Part shown: piece after piece, positions 16,974-27,509 of the stretch
How positions within the stretch are numbered: the first letter of the stretch is position 1
Layout of the letters: the number at the start of each line of letters is the position of its first letter
Notes under the pieces: model-generated
Database searches by the model: none
What the model was told of the DNA's origin: nothing
What the model saw: only the letters and a program-made list of their open reading frames with translations
Origin: Pirellulales bacterium
GTDB taxonomy: Bacteria > Planctomycetota > Planctomycetia > Pirellulales > JAEUIK01
Reading direction: 5' to 3'
NCBI GenBank assembly: GCA_019694435.1
Contig: JAIBBZ010000002.1
Coordinates: 310,001-374,000, forward strand
Length of the DNA stretch: 64,000 nt
Position numbers and translations under genes: made by a program

Positions 16974-17002
16974 TTGACGAAGCGTCAAAGGACTTTTACC
17001 CT
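16974..17002 (+). promoter_or_regulatory. Promoter-like pair overlapping a T-N11-A LysR-type box
   Basis: TTGACG (16974-16979), 17 bp, then TACCCT (16997-17002) resembles a sigma-70 promoter. The -35 is also the left arm of the perfect dyad TTGACG-AAG-CGTCAA (16974-16988), whose core TGACGAAGCGTCA fits the T-N11-A symmetry of LysR-family sites. It lies about 100 bp before the LysR start. Confidence 0.45.
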
Positions 17003-17027
17003 ATGTTGTTCATTTCAGATGTTGCGA

Positions 17028-17061
17028 CGACGCGATATTTGAAATCGTAATTATCGCGTCG
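17028..17061 (+). promoter_or_regulatory. Perfect 10-bp inverted repeat upstream of the LysR gene
   Basis: CGACGCGATA (17028-17037) and TATCGCGTCG (17052-17061) are exact reverse complements around a 14-bp AT-rich spacer, 42 bp before the GTG start. It could be an operator for the LysR protein itself or for another dimeric regulator, or an RNA hairpin in the leader. Confidence 0.5.
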
Positions 17062-17103
17062 ACTCCTTTTTGTGCCGGTTTCGTCCCTGGTTTGGGCTGC
17101 GCC

Positions 17104-18216
17104 GTGAAGTTCTCGAATCTCAAGATCTTCTGCGACATCGTGCGCCTGGAGAGCTTTTCCAAGGCTGCCAGCGAGAACGGCATTTCGCAGTCGGGCGCCA
17201 GCCAGGTCGTGCTCCAATTGGAGGAGCATCTGGGCGTGCGGCTGATCGACCGCTCGAAGCGGCCGTTCGTGCTGACGCTCGAGGGTGAGGTGTTCTACGA
17301 CGGCTGCCGCAGCCTGGTCGACCGCTATGCGGCACTCGAAGATCGCGTGCGCACGCTGCACGACGAAGTCGCTGGAAGGCTGCGCGTGGCGTCGATCTAC
17401 TCGGTCGGCCTGCACCACATGAACCGGCACCTGTTCGAGTTCATGAGCCGCTATCCGCGGGCCAATGTACGGCTCGAATACCTGCACCCGCACCGCGTCT
17501 ACGAGAGCGTCGAGAACGACAAGACCGACCTGGGGCTGGTGAGCTATCCCAAGTCGTCGCGGACGATTCAGGCATTGCCTTGGCGCGAAGAGCCGATGGT
17601 GCTGGTCTGTGCCCCGGGGCATGCCCTGGCGAGCAAGGCGCGCATCGACCTGGCCGATCTGGCCGGGCAACGCATGGTCGGCTTCGAGACGGGGCTGACG
17701 ATTCGCCGCGAGATCGACCGGCTGCTGCACGTCCGCGGGGTCGAAGTCGAGATGGCGATGGAATTCGACAATATCGAAACGATCAAGCGCGCCGTCGAGA
17801 TCGATGCCGGCGTGGCCTTGTTGCCTGCGCCGACGGTGGTTCGCGAGATCGAGACCGGCACGCTACGGGGCATCGCGCTGGCCACCGACGAGCTGGTCCG
17901 GCCGCTGGGCATCATCTATCGCCGCGGCCGCGAGCTGAGCAGCACGGCCCAACGATTCATCGAGCTGCTGCAACAGGAAGAAGGGGCTGTCGGACAGGCG
18001 GATAAGGTGCCGGTCGCTACGGGCTATCCCGGCGCGAACGGCGAGGATCACGGTCCCGGGTGTGCACCTGCGCCGGAACTCGCGGTCGAGGCCGCGGCCG
18101 GCTACGGCACCACGGGGGCCCGTGCTAACGGCACAGCCGGTCACGGTCCGGCCGACAACGGCCAGTCGCCCAACGGTCACGCCAAAAAGAAACGTCCGCA
18201 GATGTCGCGGAACTGA
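17104..18216 (+). CDS. LysR-family transcriptional regulator with long C-terminal tail
   Basis: DNA-binding regulator, 370 residues from GTG 17104 (in-frame TTG at 17092 is an alternative). The winged helix-turn-helix covers residues 1-60 ([38 protein letters not shown]). The effector domain spans about 90-295 with typical DLGLVSYP and [13 protein letters not shown] segments. The last 75 residues are a glycine/alanine/proline-rich tail with no counterpart in ordinary LysR proteins of about 300 residues. gltB starts 20 bp downstream on the same strand, so the regulator is probably co-transcribed with gltBD, unlike Bacillus GltC, which is divergent. It may respond to a nitrogen metabolite. Candidate binding dyads lie upstream of it. 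Confidence 0.88.
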   Translation: MKFSNLKIFCDIVRLESFSKAASENGISQSGASQVVLQLEEHLGVRLIDRSKRPFVLTLEGEVFYDGCRSLVDRYAALEDRVRTLHDEVAGRLRVASIYSVGLHHMNRHLFEFMSRYPRANVRLEYLHPHRVYESVENDKTDLGLVSYPKSSRTIQALPWREEPMVLVCAPGHALASKARIDLADLAGQRMVGFETGLTIRREIDRLLHVRGVEVEMAMEFDNIETIKRAVEIDAGVALLPAPTVVREIETGTLRGIALATDELVRPLGIIYRRGRELSSTAQRFIELLQQEEGAVGQADKVPVATGYPGANGEDHGPGCAPAPELAVEAAAGYGTTGARANGTAGHGPADNGQSPNGHAKKKRPQMSRN

Positions 18217-18236
18217 ATCCCGACCAGGTAATTGCC

Positions 18237-21200
18237 ATGCCAGAGAGAAAGCGACCGCTCCGTCCCCGCGCGCAAGGTTTGTACGACCCGGCGAATGAAC
18301 GCGACGCCTGTGGCGTCGGTTTCGTGGTCGACATTCATGGCCGCAAGAGCCACGACATTGTCCGCCAGGGGCTCGAGATTCTCGAGAACCTCACCCACCG
18401 CGGCGCATGCGGCTGCGATCCGCTCACGGGCGACGGTGCGGGGATTCTCACGCAGATCCCGCACGAGTTTTTCGCCGCCCGCTGTCGCGAGCTGCGACTC
18501 GACCTGCCGGGGCCGGGCGAGTACGGCGCCGGGTTGGTGTTCCTGCCGCCCGAGGCGGACGAACGCGCCGTTTGCGAACGGCTGCTCGAGCAGTGCATTG
18601 CTGAAGAAGGTCAGCGCTTGATCGGTTGGCGCGATGTGCCGGTCGACAATCGGGACATCGGCCGGACGGCGCGCGAGGTCGAGCCGTTCATCCGCCAGGT
18701 GTTCGTGGGCCGTGGCCCCGAGACCGCGCCTGACATGTTCGAGTGGAAGCTGTACGTGATCCGCAAGCGGGCCGAGATCGCGGTCCGCGCCAGCGAGCTC
18801 GAGGAGAAAGAGTTCTTCTATCTGCCGAGCCTGTCGTCGCGGGTGATGATCTACAAGGGCCTGCTGTTGGCCTACCAGGTCGACCGCTTCTACAAGGACT
18901 TGAGCGAGCCCGATTTTGCGTCGGCCCTGGCGCTGGTTCACCAGCGTTACAGCACCAATACGTTCCCCACCTGGGACCTGGCGCACCCGTTCCGGTTCTT
19001 GGCGCACAACGGCGAGATCAACACGCTGCGCGGCAACGTCAATTGGATGTATGCCCGCCAGAGCATGCTCGACAGCGAAAAGTACGGCGCCGACCTGAAG
19101 AAGATCTTCCCGATCTGCACGCCCAGCGCCAGCGACTCGGCGATTCTCGACAACGTGCTCGAATTGCTCGTGATGACCGGCCGGCCGTTGGCCGAGGCGG
19201 TGTCGATGCTCATTCCCGAGCCGTGGGCGGGCCACGAGAGCATGTCGGACGCGAAGAAGGCCTACTACGAATACCAGGCCTGCTTGATGGAGCCCTGGGA
19301 CGGCCCGGCCTCGATCGCCTTTACCGACGGCACCTGCATCGGTGCAATCCTGGATCGCAATGGTTTGCGCCCGAGCCGGTACTGGGTCACCAAGGGCGGC
19401 CGCGTGGTCATGGCGTCCGAGGCCGGTGTGCTCGATATTCCGCCCAGCGAGGTGGAATCCAAGGGCCGTCTGCGTCCGGGCCGCATGTTCCTGATCGACA
19501 CGGCCCAGGGCCGGATCATCGCCGACAGCGAGCTCAAGCAGCAGTTGGCCGCCCGCAAGCCCTATCGCGAGTGGCTCCAGGCGCACCAGTGGACGCTCGA
19601 CCGTTTGCCCGAGCCCGCCGAACTCAACGGCCAGCCGGCCAACGGCCAATCCGGTCCCGAACTGCTCGCCTTGCAGCGGACGTTCGGCTACACGTACGAG
19701 GACTTGCGGATCGTCATGCATCCGATGGCGGTCGACGGCGCCGAGGCCATCGGCTCGATGGGCAACGACGCGCCGCTGGCGGTGCTCTCCGACCGGCCGC
19801 AGCTGCTCTACAACTATTTCAAGCAGCTCTTTGCCCAGGTGACCAATCCGCCGCTCGATGCGATTCGCGAGGAGCTGGTCACCTCGCTGGTGACGACGAT
19901 CGGCTCGGAAGGCAATCTGCTCGACGAACAGCCGGAGCAGTGCGGCCTGTTGCGGCTCGAGACGCCGATCTTGGCCGACCGTGACCTGGCCAAGATTCGC
20001 GCGCTCGACTCGGGCCGTTTGCGCGCACGCACGTTTTCGACGCTCTTTCCGCGCAGCGCAGGGGCCGAGGGGATGCGCGCCCGGATCGCGGCGCTGCAGG
20101 CCGAGTGCTCGGCGGCGCTGGCCGCAGGCGCGACGCTGTTGGTGCTCTCGGATCGTGGCGTCAGCGCCGACCAAGTGCCGATTCCCGTGTTGCTGGCGGT
20201 GTCGGCCGTGCATCATCACCTGATTCGCGAGGGTACGCGGACGCGCTGCGGCCTGATCGTCGAAACCGGCGAGGCCCGCGAGGTCCAGCACTTTGCCCTG
20301 CTCACCGCCTATGGGGCCGGTGCCGTGAACCCGTACCTGGCCCTGGCTACGTTGCGCGACATGCGCGAACAAGGCCTGGTGCCCGAGGAGTACACCGTCG
20401 CCAAGCTGGAAAAGAACTACATCAAGGCCTGCAACAAGGGCCTGCTGAAGGTCATGTCGAAGATGGGCATCTCGACCCAGCAAAGCTACCGTGGGGCGCA
20501 GATCTTCGAAGCGATCGGCCTCAACCGCGGCTTCATCGACGAGTACTTCGCCTGGACCGCCAGCCGCATCTCGGGCATTGGGCTGGAAGAAGTGGCCGAG
20601 GAGTCGCTGCGCCGTCACGAGCACGCATATCCGCGGACCGCGGTGCCGCAGGTGTTGGGGTTGGACGTGGGCGGACAATATCAATGGCGCCGCAAGGGCG
20701 AGGCGCACGTCATGAACCCCGACGTCGTGGCCCGGCTGCAACACGCCACGCAACTCAACAGCCGCGAGGAGTTCCGCAAGTATTGCGAAGGCATCGACCA
20801 GCAGCAGCGCAAGCTGCTCACGCTACGGGGGCTGTTGCAGTTCAAGTCGGCCGACAAGCCGTTGCCGCTCGACCAGGTTGAGCCGGCCAGCGAGATCGTC
20901 AAGCGGTTCGCCACCGGGGCGATGTCGTATGGCTCGATCTCCAAGGAAGCCCACGAGACGCTGGCCATCGCCATGAATCGGCTCGGCGGCAAGAGCAACA
21001 CCGGCGAAGGCGGCGAAGACCCGGTGCGGTATCTCCCCGACGACAACGGCGATTTCCGCTCCAGCGCGATCAAGCAGGTGGCCAGCGGACGCTTCGGCGT
21101 GACCAGTGAATACCTGGTCAACGCCAAGGAACTGCAGATCAAGATGGCCCAGGGTGCCAAGCCCGGCGAAGGCGGTCAGTTGCCCGGCCACAAGGTCGAT

Positions 21201-22817
21201 CGCGAGATTGCCCGTATCCGGCACAGCACGCCGGGCGTGGGCCTGATTTCACCGCCGCCCCACCACGATATTTACTCGATCGAGGATCTCGCCCAACTGA
21301 TCCACGACTTGAAAAACGCCAACCGCGATGCACGGATCAGCGTGAAGCTCGTGGCCGAGGTGGGCGTGGGCACCGTCGCGGCCGGCGTGGCCAAGGGCAA
21401 GGCCGACGTCGTGCTGATCTCGGGCCACGACGGCGGCACCGGTGCCAGCCCGCAGACCTCGATCAAGCACGCCGGCATCCCCTGGGAGCTGGGCCTCGCC
21501 GAGACGCACCAGGTGCTGGTGCTCAACGACCTGCGGAGCCGGATCGTCGTGCAGACCGACGGCATGATTCGCACGCCGCGCGACGTGGTGATCGCCACGC
21601 TGCTCGGCGCCGAAGAATACGGCATCGCCACGGCCGCCCTGGTCGTGATGGGCTGCATCATGATGCGCAAGTGCCACTTGAACACCTGTCCCGTAGGGAT
21701 CGCCACGCAGGACCCGGCCTTGCGCAAGCTGTTCCGCGGCAAGCCGGAATGGGTCGTGAATTACTTCCTGCTGGTGGCCGAGGGCGTGCGCGAGATCATG
21801 GCCGAACTCGGCTTCCGCACGATCAACGAGATGGTCGGCCGCGTCGACCGGCTCGATACCCGCGAGGCGATCGATCATTGGAAGGCCCGGGGCCTCGATT
21901 TTTCGACGATGCTGCACAAGCCGGACGTGCCGGCGCGCGTGATGACTTACTGCTGCCAGTCGCAGGATCACGGCATCGAGGATTCTCTCGATATGAAGGT
22001 GCTGCTCGACTTGTGCCGGCCGGCGCTGGAACACGGCACGCCGGTCAAGGTCGACATGGCCATCCGCAATACGCAGCGGACCCTCGGCACGATCCTGTCG
22101 AGCGAGGTCACGCGGCATTTCGGCGCCAACGGCCTGCCGCCCGACACGATTCAGCTCAACTTCCACGGCACCGGCGGCCAGAGTTTGCTGGCGTTCGGCG
22201 CTCCCGGCATTACGGTCCGCGTCGAAGGCGACGTGAATGATTACTGCGGCAAGGGGCTCTCGGGCGGCAAGATCATCGTGCGCCCGCCGCGCGAATCGAC
22301 CTTCGTGCCGGAGGAGAACATCATCGCCGGTAACGTGGTCTTGTATGGGGCCACGGCGGGTGAGGTCTATTTGCGGGGTATCGCCGGCGAGCGGTTCTGC
22401 GTGCGTAATAGCGGCGCGTCGGCCGTGGTCGAAGGGGTCGGCGATCATGGCTGCGAATACATGACCGGCGGCTACGCGGTGATCCTCGGGCCGACGGGGC
22501 GCAACTTTGCCGCCGGGATGAGCGGGGGCATCGCCTACGTGCTCGACGAATTCGGCACGTTCCCGCCGCAGGTGAATCGCGAAATGGTCGAACTGGAAGA
22601 GTTGAGCGAACCGGAAGATCTCGAGCGCGTGCACCGGCTCGTGCGGCGGCACGTCGAATTCACGGAGAGTACCCGTGGGCAATACGTGCTCGACAACTGG
22701 GAGCGACTGGTGAAGAAGTTCGTCAAGGTGATGCCGATCGACTACAAGCGCGCCCTGGCCATCATGGCGCGCGAGCGCGAGTTGGGCACCGAGCTGGCGG
22801 AGGTGGGCCATGGGTGA
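18237..22817 (+). CDS. gltB: Glutamate synthase large subunit
   Basis: Alpha subunit of glutamate synthase (GOGAT): it releases ammonia from glutamine and channels it to 2-oxoglutarate to give glutamate. 1526 residues, full length. The glutaminase nucleophile is C25 in DACGVGF, after a 24-residue propeptide that is normally removed. Central and synthase (FMN) domains follow, with [29 protein letters not shown] and [10 protein letters not shown]. The 3Fe-4S cluster motif [12 protein letters not shown] is at about 1141-1152, and the C-terminal GXGXG beta-helix domain is present. The stop overlaps the gltD start by 8 nt, so the subunits are translationally coupled. The LysR gene ends 20 bp upstream. 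Confidence 0.97.
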   Translation: MPERKRPLRPRAQGLYDPANERDACGVGFVVDIHGRKSHDIVRQGLEILENLTHRGACGCDPLTGDGAGILTQIPHEFFAARCRELRLDLPGPGEYGAGLVFLPPEADERAVCERLLEQCIAEEGQRLIGWRDVPVDNRDIGRTAREVEPFIRQVFVGRGPETAPDMFEWKLYVIRKRAEIAVRASELEEKEFFYLPSLSSRVMIYKGLLLAYQVDRFYKDLSEPDFASALALVHQRYSTNTFPTWDLAHPFRFLAHNGEINTLRGNVNWMYARQSMLDSEKYGADLKKIFPICTPSASDSAILDNVLELLVMTGRPLAEAVSMLIPEPWAGHESMSDAKKAYYEYQACLMEPWDGPASIAFTDGTCIGAILDRNGLRPSRYWVTKGGRVVMASEAGVLDIPPSEVESKGRLRPGRMFLIDTAQGRIIADSELKQQLAARKPYREWLQAHQWTLDRLPEPAELNGQPANGQSGPELLALQRTFGYTYEDLRIVMHPMAVDGAEAIGSMGNDAPLAVLSDRPQLLYNYFKQLFAQVTNPPLDAIREELVTSLVTTIGSEGNLLDEQPEQCGLLRLETPILADRDLAKIRALDSGRLRARTFSTLFPRSAGAEGMRARIAALQAECSAALAAGATLLVLSDRGVSADQVPIPVLLAVSAVHHHLIREGTRTRCGLIVETGEAREVQHFALLTAYGAGAVNPYLALATLRDMREQGLVPEEYTVAKLEKNYIKACNKGLLKVMSKMGISTQQSYRGAQIFEAIGLNRGFIDEYFAWTASRISGIGLEEVAEESLRRHEHAYPRTAVPQVLGLDVGGQYQWRRKGEAHVMNPDVVARLQHATQLNSREEFRKYCEGIDQQQRKLLTLRGLLQFKSADKPLPLDQVEPASEIVKRFATGAMSYGSISKEAHETLAIAMNRLGGKSNTGEGGEDPVRYLPDDNGDFRSSAIKQVASGRFGVTSEYLVNAKELQIKMAQGAKPGEGGQLPGHKVDREIARIRHSTPGVGLISPPPHHDIYSIEDLAQLIHDLKNANRDARISVKLVAEVGVGTVAAGVAKGKADVVLISGHDGGTGASPQTSIKHAGIPWELGLAETHQVLVLNDLRSRIVVQTDGMIRTPRDVVIATLLGAEEYGIATAALVVMGCIMMRKCHLNTCPVGIATQDPALRKLFRGKPEWVVNYFLLVAEGVREIMAELGFRTINEMVGRVDRLDTREAIDHWKARGLDFSTMLHKPDVPARVMTYCCQSQDHGIEDSLDMKVLLDLCRPALEHGTPVKVDMAIRNTQRTLGTILSSEVTRHFGANGLPPDTIQLNFHGTGGQSLLAFGAPGITVRVEGDVNDYCGKGLSGGKIIVRPPRESTFVPEENIIAGNVVLYGATAGEVYLRGIAGERFCVRNSGASAVVEGVGDHGCEYMTGGYAVILGPTGRNFAAGMSGGIAYVLDEFGTFPPQVNREMVELEELSEPEDLERVHRLVRRHVEFTESTRGQYVLDNWERLVKKFVKVMPIDYKRALAIMARERELGTELAEVGHG

Positions 22818-24303
22818 CGTTCGCGGGTTCATGAAGTTCGAGCGCAAGACGTACAAGGACGAGCCGGTCTCGAACCGTTTGCAGCACTACAAGGAATTCC
22901 TGCAAGTGCTGCCGGCCGAAGAGATCGCGCTACAAGGCGCCCGGTGCATGGACTGCGGGGTGCCCTTCTGCCACACGGGCTGCCCGCTGGGCAACATCAT
23001 TCCAGACTGGAATGACCTGGTGTTTCGCGGTCGCTGGCGCGAGGCGCTCGCCACGCTCCATGCGACGAACAACTTTCCCGAGTTCACGGGCCGCATTTGC
23101 CCGGCTCCCTGCGAGTCGGCCTGCGTGCTGGGGATCAATGCCGACCCGGTGACGATCAAGCAGATCGAAATGTCGATCGCCGATCGCGGCTTCGATGAGG
23201 GCTGGATCGTACCGGAGCCGCCGCTGACGCGGACCGGCAAGCGCGTCGCGGTGATTGGCAGCGGGCCGGCCGGTCTGGCGGCGGCGCAACAACTGAACCG
23301 TGCCGGCCACCAGGTCACGGTCTTCGAACGCGACGACCGTCCCGGCGGATTGCTGATGTACGGCATTCCCGACTTCAAGCTGGAAAAATGGCGCGTGGCG
23401 CGGCGCGTGCGTCAGCTCGAGGACGAGGGGGTCGAATTTCGCTGCAACGCAAACGTCGGCGTGAACGTATCGAGCGCCGAATTGAAAAGCGAATTCGACG
23501 CCATTCTGCTGACCATCGGCTCCACTCAGCCGCGCGATCTGAAGGTGCCTGGACGGGAACTCAAGGGCGTGCATTTCGCCATGGAGTTCCTGCCCCAGCA
23601 AAACAAACGCAACCAGGGCGACACGATCGCCGACGACGTGGCCATTCTCGCCACGGGCAAGGATGTGCTCGTGATCGGCGGCGGCGACACCGGCAGCGAT
23701 TGCACAGGCACCTCGAACCGTCAGCACGCGAAGAGTGTCACGCAGTTCGAGCTGCTCGACAAGCCGCCGGACCTGGGCAAGTATCCGCGTGCCCATGAAC
23801 GGCCGCAGGCCACGCCTTGGCCGTATTGGCCGATGATGCTGCGCACCAGCAGCTCGCACGAAGAGGGTTGCGACCGTCACTGGAGCATCTTGACCAAGGA
23901 GTTCCTGGGCGACGAATCGGGCCAGGTGAAGGGGCTGAAGACGGTGAGCGTCGAGTGGGTGCCCGACGCCAATGGGCGCCCGTCGTTGCGCGAAGTGCCC
24001 GGCACCGAAAAGGTGTGGAACTCTCAGTTGGTGCTGCTGGCGATGGGCTTCTTGGGGCCGGAGCGGCAGGGCCCAGTCGCCGAGTTGGGCTTGGAGGTCG
24101 ATGCGCGGGGCAATATTGCCTGCGACGGCGACTATCAGACCAGCGTGCCCGGCGTCTTCGCGGCGGGCGATTCGCGGCGCGGCCAGTCGCTGGTCGTGTG
24201 GGCGATTCACGAAGGACGCGAGGCTGCCCGCTCGGTCGACAAGTTTTTGATGGGTGTGACGCATCTGCCGAGCATCCACGCGGGCGATTTTGCCGCTCGG
24301 TAG
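22810..24303 (+). CDS. gltD: Glutamate synthase small subunit
   Basis: Beta subunit of GOGAT, a FAD protein that takes electrons from NAD(P)H and feeds them through 4Fe-4S clusters to the large subunit. 497 residues. Two N-terminal cysteine groups bind the clusters: C46, C49, C54, C58 and C97, C101, C105. FAD-binding [14 protein letters not shown] is near 143. The NAD(P)H-site fingerprint [19 protein letters not shown] is present, as is the closing [18 protein letters not shown]. It overlaps gltB by 8 nt. dapL follows after 110 bp and may share the transcript. Confidence 0.96.
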   Translation: MGDVRGFMKFERKTYKDEPVSNRLQHYKEFLQVLPAEEIALQGARCMDCGVPFCHTGCPLGNIIPDWNDLVFRGRWREALATLHATNNFPEFTGRICPAPCESACVLGINADPVTIKQIEMSIADRGFDEGWIVPEPPLTRTGKRVAVIGSGPAGLAAAQQLNRAGHQVTVFERDDRPGGLLMYGIPDFKLEKWRVARRVRQLEDEGVEFRCNANVGVNVSSAELKSEFDAILLTIGSTQPRDLKVPGRELKGVHFAMEFLPQQNKRNQGDTIADDVAILATGKDVLVIGGGDTGSDCTGTSNRQHAKSVTQFELLDKPPDLGKYPRAHERPQATPWPYWPMMLRTSSSHEEGCDRHWSILTKEFLGDESGQVKGLKTVSVEWVPDANGRPSLREVPGTEKVWNSQLVLLAMGFLGPERQGPVAELGLEVDARGNIACDGDYQTSVPGVFAAGDSRRGQSLVVWAIHEGREAARSVDKFLMGVTHLPSIHAGDFAAR

Positions 24304-24413
24304 CTTGTCGGCTCGCGACCGGATGTCTATGGTCACTCAGACTCCCGGCACGGCGTCGGGGGCGCGAGGCGGCGGGTGACCGAATGGCCGGGGGCCGGTG
24401 AAGCAGCGAGAAC

Positions 24414-25649
24414 ATGGACGATCCTTATTTTCAGACCTTGTTTGCCGACCGCATCGGCGGGGCGGGCTACGGCAAGGGCACCGAGATCTACAAGTTCGAG
24501 AAGATCAAGCGCGCCAAGCGCAAGGCCCTGGCCGAGCACCCTGAGCGGGCGTTGATCGATTTCGGCATCGGCGAAAACGACGTACCCGCCGCCGACAAGG
24601 TCCGCGCGTCCCTGGCCCACGAAGTACACCGCACCGAGAACCGCGGCTATGCCGACAACGGCATCGCCGAGTTCAAGGAGGCCGCGGCGCGGTTCATGAA
24701 GCGGCGCTTCGGCGTCGACATCGACCCGGTTACCGAGGTCAATCACGCCATCGGCTCGAAGCCCGCCTTGGCCATGTTGCCCGCGGCGTTTATCAATCCG
24801 GGCGACGTGACGTTGATGACCGTGCCGGGCTACCCCGTCGCCGGCACGCACACGCGCTACTACGGCGGCGAGGTCCATCGGCTGCCGCTGTTGGCTCAGA
24901 ACGATTTCTTTCCCGATCTCGACGCGATTCCGCCGGACGTCGCGCTGCGAGCCAAGCTGCTGGTGATCAACTACCCCAATAGCCCGACGGGGAAGCTGGC
25001 GACGCGAGCGTTTTACGAGCGCGTGATCGACTTCGCGCAGCGCAACCAGGTGGTCGTCGTGCAGGACGCGGCCCATGCGATGCTGAGTTACGACGGTGAG
25101 CCGACCAGCTTTCTGCAGGTTCCCGGCGCCAAGGAAGTCGGCGTCGAAGTGCACAGCCTGTCGAAGGGCTGGAACATGATCGGCTGGCGCATCGGCTTTG
25201 TCTGCGGTCACGAGCGAATTGTCCGTGCGTTCGCCGATATCAAGGACAACAGCGACTCGGGCCAGTTCATGGCCATCCAGCGGGCCGCCTGCGTGGCGCT
25301 CGACGACGACGACATCCCGCGCCAGACCAAGGTGAAGTATGCCCGCCGGCTGCAGAAGCTCGTCGAGACCTTGCAGCGCTGCGGCTTCGATTGCCGGATG
25401 CCGGGCGGGACCTACTTTCTGTACACGCTGGCGCCGCGCGGCATCGCCGGCGGGCCGAGGTTCGAGACGGCCGAGGCGGCTAGCCAGTACCTGATCACCG
25501 AACATTCGATCTGCACGGTGCCCTGGGACGACGCCGGCGCGTTCCTGCGGTTCTCGGTCACCTATGAAGCTGCGGACGAGGCGGCCGAAGATCGGTTGAT
25601 GCAGTTGACCGAACAACGTTTGCGGCAGATTCGCCCAGAATTCTCCTGA
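24414..25649 (+). CDS. dapL: LL-diaminopimelate aminotransferase
   Basis: PLP enzyme converting tetrahydrodipicolinate and glutamate to LL-2,6-diaminopimelate and 2-oxoglutarate, the one-step route to diaminopimelate and lysine found in plants, Chlamydiae and Planctomycetes. 411 residues, the usual length. The Schiff-base lysine is K251 in HSLSKGWNMIGWRIGF. Also seen are the N-terminal IYKFEKIKRAKR, IDFGIGENDVP, the NRGYADNGIAEFKEA loop and NYPNSPTGKLAT. Placement right after gltBD is sensible because glutamate is the amino donor. Another class I/II aminotransferase specificity is possible, but DapL-type landmarks dominate. Confidence 0.85.
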   Translation: MDDPYFQTLFADRIGGAGYGKGTEIYKFEKIKRAKRKALAEHPERALIDFGIGENDVPAADKVRASLAHEVHRTENRGYADNGIAEFKEAAARFMKRRFGVDIDPVTEVNHAIGSKPALAMLPAAFINPGDVTLMTVPGYPVAGTHTRYYGGEVHRLPLLAQNDFFPDLDAIPPDVALRAKLLVINYPNSPTGKLATRAFYERVIDFAQRNQVVVVQDAAHAMLSYDGEPTSFLQVPGAKEVGVEVHSLSKGWNMIGWRIGFVCGHERIVRAFADIKDNSDSGQFMAIQRAACVALDDDDIPRQTKVKYARRLQKLVETLQRCGFDCRMPGGTYFLYTLAPRGIAGGPRFETAEAASQYLITEHSICTVPWDDAGAFLRFSVTYEAADEAAEDRLMQLTEQRLRQIRPEFS

Positions 25650-25663
25650 AGCCAGGCCGCGCC

Positions 25664-27505
25664 ATGGGCTATCGCTCGCTACGGGCGTGCGTCGACGACC
25701 TGGCCGCCACGGGCCGCCTGGTGCGGATCGACGACGAGATCGATCCCCGGCTCGAAGCCGCCGAGATTCAGCGCCGCGTCTACCAGGCCGGCGGTCCTGC
25801 GATCTTGTTCAACCGGCTGCGCGGTTGCCGTTTTCCGGCGGTCAGCAATCTGTTCGGCACCCGCGAGCGCACGCACTTTATCTTTCGCGATACGCTCGGC
25901 CGGGTCCGCAAGCTGGTCCAGTTGAAGATCGATCCCGCCCAAGCGGCCAAAGCGCCCTGGCGGCACGCCGGCGCCCTCCGCGCCGCATGGCACATGCTGC
26001 CGCGCAGCACGCGTCGCGGGCCGGTACTCGAGTGCGAGACGACGCTCGCCGAGTTGCCGCCGATCGTCGCCTGGCCGCGTGATGGCGGGCCGTTCATCAC
26101 GCTGCCGCAGGTGTACACCGAGGATCCTGACCAGCCGGGCTGGCAACGTTCGAACCTGGGCATGTATCGCATTCAGCTGGCCGGCAACCGTTACGAGGCG
26201 AACCGCGAAGTCGGACTGCATTATCAGATTCACCGCGGCATCGGCGTGCATCATGCCGCGGCCGTGCGGCGCGGCGAGCGCCTGCCGGTGAGCGTGTTCG
26301 TCGGCGGTCCGCCGGCCATGACCGTGGCCGCCGTGATGCCGCTGCCCGAGGGCCTTTCCGAACTGTCGTTCGCCGGCGCGCTGGCCGGGCGGTCGATTCG
26401 CCTGGTGCGCAGCCCGGGCGAAGCGGCGATCGCGGCGGATGCCGACTTTTGCCTGACCGGCTACATCGATCCCCAGCGGACCCTGCCCGAGGGTCCGTTC
26501 GGCGATCACCTGGGTTATTACAGCCTGGTGCACGAGTTCCCGGTGATGCGCGTGCACAGAGTCTATCACCGCCGCGACGCGGTTTGGCCCTTCACCGTCG
26601 TTGGCCGCCCGCCGCAGGAAGACACGAGTTTTGGCGAGTTGATCCACGAGATCACCGGGCCGGTGATTCCCACGGTCATCGCCGGCGTACGGGCCGTCAA
26701 CGCAGTCGACGCGGCCGGCGTCCACCCGCTGCTGTTGGCGATCGGCAGCGAGCGCTATGTGCCGTATCACCGTCCGCCGCGGCCGCAGGAACTGCTCACG
26801 CAGGCCAACGCGATCCTGGGCCAGGGCCAGATGTCGCTGGCCAAGTACCTGTTGATCGTCGCCGGCGACGACGACCCGCGGCTCGACATCCACGATCTGC
26901 CCGCGTTCTTCTCGCACTTGCTGCGGCGGATCGATTGGCGCCGCGACGTACATTTTCAGACCCGCACGACGATCGACACGCTCGATTATTCGGGCAGCGG
27001 TTTCAACGAAGGCTCGAAGGTCGTGTGGGCCGCCGCGGGTCCGGTGGTGCGCGAGCTGCCTGGTTCGATCGTGGGCGACTTGCGTCTGCCCGAAGGATTT
27101 GCGCGTCCGCGCGTGTGCCTGCCCGGTGTCTTGGCCGTCGAGGCGCCGCGGTTTGCGGTCGCCGCCCCCGGCAGCGACGCTGCGGCGGCCAGGTTTACGG
27201 CGCATGTTCGCGACGACGATGCGATTCAGCAGTTTCCGCTGGTGGTGCTGGTCGACGACAGCGAGTTTACGGCGCGGACCGTCAGCAACTTTCTCTGGGT
27301 CACCTTCACGCGCAGCAATCCGGCCGCGGACATCGCCGGCTGCGGCGAATTCGTCGAACAGAAACACTGGGGTTGTCGCGGCCCGTTGGTGATCGATGCG
27401 CGCATCAAACCGCATCATGCGCCGCCCCTGGTCGAAGATCCGGCCGTGACGGCGCGCGTCGATCAATTGGCGGCCCGGGGTGGGCCTTTGCACGGGATTC
27501 TCTAA
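25664..27505 (+). CDS. UbiD family (prenylated-FMN) decarboxylase
   Basis: Predicted non-oxidative decarboxylase or carboxylase of the UbiD superfamily, which uses prenylated FMN made by a UbiX-type enzyme. 613 residues, somewhat longer than E. coli UbiD. Family features are NLFGTRERTHFIF, the YRIQLAGNRYEANREVGLHYQIHR region around the metal and cofactor site, GGPPAMTVAAVMPLPEGLSE, LVRSPGEAAIAADADF and the acidic active-site segment PEGPFGDHLGYYSL. No ubiX gene is in this window. The gene starts 14 bp after dapL, so the two are probably co-transcribed. Substrate is unknown: menaquinone or ubiquinone precursors, or an aromatic or acrylic acid, are all possible in the family. Confidence 0.85.
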   Translation: MGYRSLRACVDDLAATGRLVRIDDEIDPRLEAAEIQRRVYQAGGPAILFNRLRGCRFPAVSNLFGTRERTHFIFRDTLGRVRKLVQLKIDPAQAAKAPWRHAGALRAAWHMLPRSTRRGPVLECETTLAELPPIVAWPRDGGPFITLPQVYTEDPDQPGWQRSNLGMYRIQLAGNRYEANREVGLHYQIHRGIGVHHAAAVRRGERLPVSVFVGGPPAMTVAAVMPLPEGLSELSFAGALAGRSIRLVRSPGEAAIAADADFCLTGYIDPQRTLPEGPFGDHLGYYSLVHEFPVMRVHRVYHRRDAVWPFTVVGRPPQEDTSFGELIHEITGPVIPTVIAGVRAVNAVDAAGVHPLLLAIGSERYVPYHRPPRPQELLTQANAILGQGQMSLAKYLLIVAGDDDPRLDIHDLPAFFSHLLRRIDWRRDVHFQTRTTIDTLDYSGSGFNEGSKVVWAAAGPVVRELPGSIVGDLRLPEGFARPRVCLPGVLAVEAPRFAVAAPGSDAAAARFTAHVRDDDAIQQFPLVVLVDDSEFTARTVSNFLWVTFTRSNPAADIAGCGEFVEQKHWGCRGPLVIDARIKPHHAPPLVEDPAVTARVDQLAARGGPLHGIL

Positions 27506-27509
27506 GCGC

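Larger units (their letters stand above)
16695..17103. other. Regulatory intergenic region before the LysR-gltBD block
   Basis: A 409-bp gap without a credible gene. It starts with tandem repeats and a GC hairpin after etfA. Its right third is clearly AT-richer than the surroundings and holds a promoter-like pair and two perfect dyads ahead of the LysR gene, listed separately. Confidence 0.55.

Noticed and set aside
18177-20753. An 858-codon minus-strand frame opposite gltB
   Set aside because: Antisense shadow; glutamate synthase is unambiguous on the plus strand.
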